Shown here in pieces: positions 38,961 through 43,724 of a stretch of DNA of 43,724 nt. Both the position numbers and the translations under genes were made by a program. Every line of letters begins with the position of its first letter. Position 1 is the stretch's first letter. This DNA is from Planctomycetia bacterium (GTDB lineage Bacteria > Planctomycetota > Planctomycetia > Planctomycetales > Planctomycetaceae): assembly GCA_026400935.1 (NCBI GenBank), contig JAPLNX010000128.1:1-43724 (forward strand). Direction: 5' to 3'. The notes under the pieces were generated by a model that was not told the origin of the DNA, made no database searches, and saw only the letters and a list, made by a program, of their open reading frames with translations.

Positions 38961-40267
38961 TGTAGTGACGTTCCCACAACTTTGGCGACAACGACCGTTC
39001 GATCGTCAGACGGTGCGGCACCAACTGTGTGCTGTTCAAGAGCGTTTAACAGAGATGCGATGATCTCATCAGGCTCACTGGAGCAACGAGATAACTCAGC
39101 ATCCAGTCGATCGGTTCCAAAGAGTTCGCCCCTGGAGTTCGCCGCTTCGATGATGCCATCGGTGTAGAAGATCAATTGGTCTCCCGAATGAAGTTGAACC
39201 GTCGCGTTGATCGCATTGAGCGACGGGACGACACCGAGCGGGAAGCGTTGAGCTTGATCGAGCGCCGTAACTTCGCCTAGTTCACACGATCGCCGTCGCG
39301 GCGGATTGTGTCCGGCCGATGAGTACGAAAGCGTTCGCGAGTCAGGATGAAAGATTGCATAGAATGCGGTGATGAACGTGCCGCTGTCTCCGAGATAGTG
39401 CTCGTTGAGTTTCGTGTTGAGAAAGTTCAACATCTCACTGGGCAGATTCGGCGGGCCGGAAAATGCGTGAGCGATACTGTGCATCACCGCCATCATGACC
39501 GCTGCCGGAGTTCCGTGGCCGCTGACATCAGCAATGAGCAAGCCCCAGCTTCCATGAGGAAGTGGAAAGAAGTCGTAGTAGTCACCTCCCGCTCGGCGGG
39601 CAGTTTGATAGTGTGCGGCCAACTTCAACTCCGGAATGATCGGAAGCTGTTCTGGCAACAACGATCTTTGAATGCTGGCAACTGCTAATAATTCGCGATC
39701 AATTTCCTCGTAAGCTGCTTTCACTCGCTCAGCCAATACGAGGTTGTTGGTCGCTCGACCGAAGAGATTTGCCAGCCACACCGCTTCGGGAAGATGCTCT
39801 TCCGGAAAACCATTAGGGGTGCGCATCGCGTGAAACGTCATGTTGACCGCTTCACCGTTTTCCAACAGAGGGATCGCTTGCAGCGATCTCATTCCAGCAA
39901 GGTATTCGCGAGCAGGATCGTTAGCCGCCAACACCAAGTCATTGATGATCCGCGGTTCATTGCCATAAATCAGCTCGGCCAAAATTCCTCCTGATAGAAC
40001 TGGGAGCTTTCCTGGTTCCTTCCACGGATTGATCGGGTGCTGCCATTCGCTGAACCGTGTAATCCGAAATTTGGGAAACGCCAGTCCACGACGACTCAAC
40101 GCTAAGCGTCGGTCAACATGCGGGTTCACTTGCCGCATCCGTTCGTAGTACTGCTGAACCATTTCCTGCGGGTCAGTCTGAGTGCTCAGTTCCCGCATCG
40201 TCTCCATGATGTGTGACAACCGCTCCTGCCAGGGTTTCGATTCAAAGGGGGCGGCTTGAGAAAACAT
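38954..40267 (-). CDS. GAF-like / SpoIIE-type PP2C protein phosphatase
   Basis: 437 residues. A GAF-like sensory domain (about 20-180) is followed by a linker helix with the classical AVASIQRSLLPEQLP (about 195-209) and a SpoIIE/PPM phosphatase domain to the end. Metal-binding and core motifs are AGGDYYDFF (Asp229), LIADVSGHGTPAA (Asp247), SAGHNPP, LIFYTDGIIEA and the closing DDRTVVV. All are present, so it should be active. Proteins of this type dephosphorylate anti-sigma-factor antagonists in partner-switching systems; no anti-sigma or STAS gene lies next to it here. ATG 40267 is preceded by AGGA. A hairpin at 40316-40336 lies in its upstream leader. Confidence 0.92.
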   Translation of the reverse strand: MFSQAAPFESKPWQERLSHIMETMRELSTQTDPQEMVQQYYERMRQVNPHVDRRLALSRRGLAFPKFRITRFSEWQHPINPWKEPGKLPVLSGGILAELIYGNEPRIINDLVLAANDPAREYLAGMRSLQAIPLLENGEAVNMTFHAMRTPNGFPEEHLPEAVWLANLFGRATNNLVLAERVKAAYEEIDRELLAVASIQRSLLPEQLPIIPELKLAAHYQTARRAGGDYYDFFPLPHGSWGLLIADVSGHGTPAAVMMAVMHSIAHAFSGPPNLPSEMLNFLNTKLNEHYLGDSGTFITAFYAIFHPDSRTLSYSSAGHNPPRRRSCELGEVTALDQAQRFPLGVVPSLNAINATVQLHSGDQLIFYTDGIIEAANSRGELFGTDRLDAELSRCSSEPDEIIASLLNALEQHTVGAAPSDDRTVVVAKVVGTSLHQ

Positions 40268-40315
40268 GGTTGTTCCTGATCTTATGCGTGAGCAAATGAT
40301 GGCGTGTTTTCAATC

Positions 40316-40336
40316 GCCCGGTTTGAAAAACCGGGC
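40316..40336. repeat. Perfect 9-bp hairpin upstream of the phosphatase gene
   Basis: GCCCGGTTT (40316-40324) and AAACCGGGC (40328-40336) flank the 3-base loop GAA. No U-tract follows on either strand. It may be a transcript hairpin in the phosphatase leader or a dispersed palindrome. Confidence 0.55.
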
Positions 40337-40359
40337 TAAGAAATCACTCTTCCATTGCG

Positions 40360-40413
40360 ACAAACAAAAAACCGAAGGGACGATCGCAGGCGGCCTGTCG
40401 ATCGTCCCTTCGG
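40360..40413 (-). terminator. Rho-independent terminator of the split lipoprotein gene
   Basis: On the minus strand a perfect 15-bp stem (CCGAAGGGACGATCG at 40372-40386, paired with 40399-40413) with a 12-base loop is followed directly by TTTTTTGTTTG. This is a textbook intrinsic terminator, placed 26 bases after the stop codon at 40440. Confidence 0.9.
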
Positions 40414-40439
40414 AGTTTGCTGGAATCCATTCGCCACCG

Positions 40440-41564
40440 CTATTCAGCAGGTGCCTCTTTTTTAGTCGCAGTTTTTGCGGGAGCTTTGCCTGCTGCTGGA
40501 GTGATGTCATTTGACGCACTCGAGCCAGCAGCAGCAACCGGGACCGCGATCGTTTGCAGAACTTCGTGCGATTCGTCGTTCTGTAAGAACGCGATGATGT
40601 GGAAGCGTTTCAGGTCGAGCGGCTTCGCGGGGAAGTCGATCCCTTCGCTCTCTTCGTACTTCTTCAAGTAGTCCACGAGCGAGCCTTTCAAATCGGCGAG
40701 TGGAATCGATTCGCTGACGACCGCTTTGCCATCAGTAATTGGCGTTCCTTCCGGGCCACCGACCATGCGTCGCACGATCATCTCGTGACTACGAACGCCG
40801 TTGCGGGCCAAGAAGTGGACTTCGTCTTCCGCGATCACAACTCGTAAGCGGAGATCCTTCATGTCGTCTTCTTTAACTTGGTCGAGTCCTTGCACGTCGG
40901 ACTTCAGCACCAATTTGTCTCCATCGATCTTGGCGACCAAGCGAACTTTCACGTCCGCCTTCTTTGCCAGTTGTTGATCAACCAGCTTCTTCAATCCTTT
41001 GTAGATATCCGGCGAGTTCGGCAGATATCCGCCGACTCCGTTGATCGGCGCACCGTTGAGATAAACCGACGGCGTTCCCTGACCGCGATAGTAGCCTGAG
41101 AAACGCTCTTCACCATCCGCGTTTGTCATCGGATCGGGACCGGGAATGTGTTGGTGATAACGAATCACAATCACTTGAGATTTCGGATAACTCACTTCCA
41201 AGCCAGCGGTCGCCACGTCAGCACCAACACACGGCGGACATGATGAGCCAGTGAAGAGTTCACACAACACGACACGATTCGTCGGAGCTGGATCAGACGA
41301 TGCAGGAGTCGCGAAGCTGACGAGTCGCTTGCGATAGACCGAGTCCTTGTACTCATCAAGTCCTTCGGTATCGCCATTTTTCTTCGTCCAAAGCTTGGTC
41401 AACAACTCGCTAGGAAGCGATCGCTTGGTCGCGCCTTTCTTTTGTCCCCAACTTTGCTGCAGGAAGTTTTCCAGCATCGGCAGACTTGCGAGTTCCGCAT
41501 ACAAAGCCATCGCCGCGTCAGGCTTCTTGGCTTTTTCATGGTATTGAGCTAAGCCGTACAACAC
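40440..41564 (-). CDS. Omp28/thioredoxin-like domain protein: 3' fragment of a gene split by a frameshift
   Basis: 374 residues beginning at a GTG that is almost certainly not a natural start. It has a short helical region (LYGLAQYHEKAKKPDAAMAL), then a thioredoxin-like domain with VVLCELFTGSSCPPC (about 107-121, redox motif CPPC) and the later RGQGTPSVYLNG block, as in Omp28-related proteins. A beta-rich C-terminal domain and an Ala/Lys/Pro tail follow. There is no signal peptide of its own. Removing one copy of the 32-bp duplication at 41618-41681 joins it in frame to the upstream lipoprotein, giving one protein of about 760 residues (AKAAFELLSKLREKSPFDSG across the joint). It is therefore probably the C-terminal part of a secreted lipoprotein, now expressed only by re-initiation, if at all. 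Confidence 0.75.
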   Translation of the reverse strand: MLYGLAQYHEKAKKPDAAMALYAELASLPMLENFLQQSWGQKKGATKRSLPSELLTKLWTKKNGDTEGLDEYKDSVYRKRLVSFATPASSDPAPTNRVVLCELFTGSSCPPCVGADVATAGLEVSYPKSQVIVIRYHQHIPGPDPMTNADGEERFSGYYRGQGTPSVYLNGAPINGVGGYLPNSPDIYKGLKKLVDQQLAKKADVKVRLVAKIDGDKLVLKSDVQGLDQVKEDDMKDLRLRVVIAEDEVHFLARNGVRSHEMIVRRMVGGPEGTPITDGKAVVSESIPLADLKGSLVDYLKKYEESEGIDFPAKPLDLKRFHIIAFLQNDESHEVLQTIAVPVAAAGSSASNDITPAAGKAPAKTATKKEAPAE

Positions 41565-41599
41565 GCCCGAATCAAACGGACTTTTCTCGCGGAGTTTAC

Positions 41600-42754
41600 T
41601 CAGTAATTCGAAGGCAGCTTTAGCAACCTCTTCGTCGTCCGAGTCAATGCTTTAGCAACCTCTTCGTCGTCCGAGTCAATGTTTTCCAACGCTTGAGCCG
41701 TTTGAATGCTCTCACGAGCGCTCTTCAGTTGCTCTTTCAGTTCTTTGAGCGACTCATCGGTGATCGTCTTGTCAGCGGCCGAAACGAATTTCAGAGAGAA
41801 CTCCGGATCGTACTTGGTTTGAGCCAAGACCATCGCCACGTTCCCTTTCGCGGTCTGTTGCAATCGTGGCCCCCACGCGGCCATAGCTGTGTGATAGTCG
41901 CCTATCATCCCTTCAAGTTCTTCAGCCGGGCCGCTCGTCATCGCCGTGATCATGATTAGAGATTCCCAGGCCATCATTCCCAGCGGACTATCCGGTCGAT
42001 CGGCCACGAATTTCTTGAGTCCCTTTTGGGCAACGAGTGGATCTTGAGCAGCGAACGCTTGGCCCAGTTGGCGAGCATCGGCTGGTTCCGGATCAACTTT
42101 GAAGCCTTCGAGAGATTCTTCTTTCGTCGGGACCAAACGGGCTGGCAGGCAGTTACCGAATACGGCGCTGCCGAGCACTGCACCGTTTTTCAACTTGCCT
42201 CGGAAATCGAGCGTTGTGCCACTGACATCAAACTCCAAATGAATCTGCTGTGCGGTCACTTCAAATTTCTGCAGAGTCGCTGGAGGCAACACCGCTGACT
42301 GCGAAGCCCATTCGGCCTTCAGCGGAGCATCAGTGTCATCACCCTTGGCAGCGGAGACTTCGACGATACCCGTGTGGAAGTCAGCGAAACCGCTTTCGCT
42401 GGGGCGAGTCAGTATCAGAATCCACTTGCCAGCCAGCGAGGTTCTCGCCGGACCATCATCAACCGGAGTCGTGTCGTTGGCAGCCGCGTCCTTGAACGGG
42501 TCATCAGCACCAGCGGCCAACTTCGGCCCTTTGCCAGATTTCTTTTTGTCTGATACGCGGGCAGATCCCGATTCATCATCCGGTTCAGGTGGCAACAATT
42601 TCGTGCCGCCGCCCTTGGAACCATCGGCCTTGGCTGTGCTGCCGTCGGCCCCGTCGTCTGTTTTACCAGTGGCAGGTGTGTCAGTCGGTTTGGAACAAGC
42701 CAAACTCCAGCACACCAAAACGATCCACAAACTGTTCCACCATCCTCGGGACAT
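41600..42754 (-). CDS. Lipoprotein: 5' fragment of a gene split by a frameshift
   Basis: 384 residues. The N-terminus is a lipoprotein-like signal (SLWIVLVCWSLAC, C20), then a low-complexity Asp/Gly/Ser/Lys linker to about residue 95. A small beta domain (about 105-210; GKWILILTRPSESGFADFHT) and a helical TPR-like region (about 220-365) come next. The last residues, from about LTRTTKRLLK, are the product of a frame change inside a 32-bp tandem duplication and end at a premature stop. The true continuation is the frame of 40440-41564. No function is known. The restored product would be an outer-membrane or periplasmic lipoprotein carrying a thioredoxin-like domain. Confidence 0.75.
   Translation of the reverse strand: MSRGWWNSLWIVLVCWSLACSKPTDTPATGKTDDGADGSTAKADGSKGGGTKLLPPEPDDESGSARVSDKKKSGKGPKLAAGADDPFKDAAANDTTPVDDGPARTSLAGKWILILTRPSESGFADFHTGIVEVSAAKGDDTDAPLKAEWASQSAVLPPATLQKFEVTAQQIHLEFDVSGTTLDFRGKLKNGAVLGSAVFGNCLPARLVPTKEESLEGFKVDPEPADARQLGQAFAAQDPLVAQKGLKKFVADRPDSPLGMMAWESLIMITAMTSGPAEELEGMIGDYHTAMAAWGPRLQQTAKGNVAMVLAQTKYDPEFSLKFVSAADKTITDESLKELKEQLKSARESIQTAQALENIDSDDEEVAKALTRTTKRLLKLPSNY
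41617..41681. repeat. 32-bp tandem duplication causing a frameshift
   Basis: CTTTAGCAACCTCTTCGTCG, continuing TCCGAGTCAATG, occurs at 41618-41649 and again at 41650-41681 without change; with the shared G at 41617 the copies match over 33 bases at a period of 32. As 32 is not a multiple of three, the second copy is read in another frame and ends the upstream reading frame at 41600. The exact identity of the copies suggests a very recent event or an assembly error. Confidence 0.95.
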
Positions 42755-43027
42755 GCTTGGACCTCAATCAAAGCGAAAAGAGACTCTTGGGAGCTGACGA
42801 CTTCCTGCCGTCCGAGACTGTGTGAAAGACAAAAAGGCTCCGCAAACGGCGCGATTGTAGCGGTTTCAAGAATTGCGAGAAGCTCGGTTCTGACGCAGGT
42901 GACGGACTACGGTCGTCCCGCGATACAAGTCACGATTCATCTTTACCCTTTTAGGGACAACTGCCACACTCACCTCCCACTGTCGGGGGGCAGTGTGTTG
43001 ATTTTGAAACCTTCGAGAGTCGGTCCG

Positions 43028-43591
43028 ATGTCCGCTCGATTGTCATTTGCCCCTCGCTTGATCATTGCCTGCGTCTGCGTTTTTGCGCTGATGACTTTTG
43101 GCTGTGCGGCGTCGCGCCCCATGATTGTGTCGAATCCGGTCTTCGTTCCAGCGAATACTCAACACAACGCTTGGGAACGAACCGTCGATGTCTTGCATAG
43201 CTTTCACTTTCCCGTCGCTCGCGAAAATCGCTTGGATGGCATGATCGAGACAGACTATCGAGTTGGCTCGAACGTTTTAGAGCCGTGGCATGGTGACTCG
43301 GTTGACGTTCGGAACCGCCTAGAAAGCACGTTGCAGTCGATCCGCCGCAAGGTGAAAGTCGATCTCACTCCCGTCGAAGGGGGATATCTTGTCGGCGTCG
43401 AAGCCTACAAGGAGTTGGAAGACCTTAACGGCGCTGCGGAGAACACTTCCGGATCCGCGACTTTTCGAAAGTCGTCTCCCCTGGAACGGAATCTTTCGGT
43501 TGTTGTCGGCCAATCCAGCCCATCCGGCTGGATTTCGCTCGGTCGTGATACAGACCTAGAGCAGGCGATCTTGGATGACTTGCAACGCTAG
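43028..43591 (+). CDS. Small putative lipoprotein
   Basis: 187 residues from ATG 43028; the frame is open upstream to 42899 but without signal-peptide character. The N-terminus APRLIIACVCVFALMTFGC is a lipoprotein-like signal (C27), although the lipobox TFGC is not ideal. The mature part has HNAWERTVDVLHSFHFPVAR, then DGMIETDYRVGSNVLEPWH and a VDLTPVEGGYLVGVEAYKEL stretch, a mixed alpha/beta pattern I cannot assign with confidence. It diverges from the split lipoprotein gene across a 273-bp spacer in which I see no structured element. Function unknown. Confidence 0.65.
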   Translation: MSARLSFAPRLIIACVCVFALMTFGCAASRPMIVSNPVFVPANTQHNAWERTVDVLHSFHFPVARENRLDGMIETDYRVGSNVLEPWHGDSVDVRNRLESTLQSIRRKVKVDLTPVEGGYLVGVEAYKELEDLNGAAENTSGSATFRKSSPLERNLSVVVGQSSPSGWISLGRDTDLEQAILDDLQR

Positions 43592-43669
43592 TACCACGAC
43601 CGAGAATTGATCCTCCATAAAAAGCGAGTTTGTGTCATTACTGCATCACCTTTAACGGAGGGTGGTGCG

Positions 43670-43724
43670 ATGCCAAGGAAGGCAGTGCGGATTGAGGCGA
43701 CGGAGCGGCAACTGGAAATCCTGC
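43670..43724 (+). CDS. Possible IS630-type transposase, cut by the window edge
   Basis: Only the first 18 codons are in view: MPRKAVRIEATERQLEIL. IS630-family transposases often begin MPRKA followed by a helix of this kind, and GGAGGG lies just upstream of the ATG. No terminal inverted repeat could be recognised in the 78 bases before it. The call rests on this short stretch alone. Confidence 0.4.
   Translation, partial: MPRKAVRIEATERQLEIL

Overview
The window looks like a chromosomal segment of a planctomycete (Planctomycetota, probably class Planctomycetia). The strongest markers are a cytochrome-c/DUF1549/DUF1553 protein (15506-18643), a DUF1587/DUF1592-type cytochrome protein (30850-33429) and a Tat-exported DUF1552 protein (28811-30226), all characteristic of this phylum. 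A membrane-anchored Ser/Thr kinase with a zinc ribbon, a lipoprotein version of the flagellar P-ring protein, and many secreted proteins and lipoproteins fit the same group. Assignments rest on motifs read by eye; no database search was run.

Layout. Positions 1-2357 hold the 3' part of kdpD and all of kdpE (potassium-responsive two-component system). A 1587-residue secreted beta-propeller protein follows (2491-7254) and converges on smc (7288-11289). Upstream of smc on the same strand is a FlgI-like HEAT-repeat lipoprotein (11446-13470). After a 472-bp divergent spacer come a membrane-SRPBCC fusion protein and the DUF1549/DUF1553 cytochrome. A secreted glycoside hydrolase (18715-21471, minus) and a secreted esterase (21738-22646, plus) diverge from a palindromic element and may act together on carbohydrate. 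A minus-strand run then reads aquaglyceroporin, transglutaminase-like protein, G3E GTPase, Ser/Thr kinase. Next is the minus-strand DUF1592/DUF1552 cluster, with a predicted DUF4258/YgiT-type toxin-antitoxin pair between its two members. On the plus strand follow a MurJ-type flippase and a translationally coupled methyltransferase, a DUF1444-family protein and an unidentified protein. The last part holds a SpoIIE-type phosphatase, a lipoprotein gene broken in two by a 32-bp tandem duplication, a small lipoprotein, and the first codons of a possible IS630-type transposase at the edge.

The main structure beyond the genes is a set of palindromic or inverted-repeat elements scattered through the window, both between genes and in frame inside coding sequences (smc hinge, glycoside hydrolase, methyltransferase, beta-propeller protein). 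The most notable single events are the palindrome inside the SMC hinge, the toxin-antitoxin pair embedded in a planctomycete surface-cytochrome operon, and the 32-bp duplication that splits an Omp28/thioredoxin-like lipoprotein gene. No rRNA, tRNA, CRISPR array or complete insertion sequence was seen.
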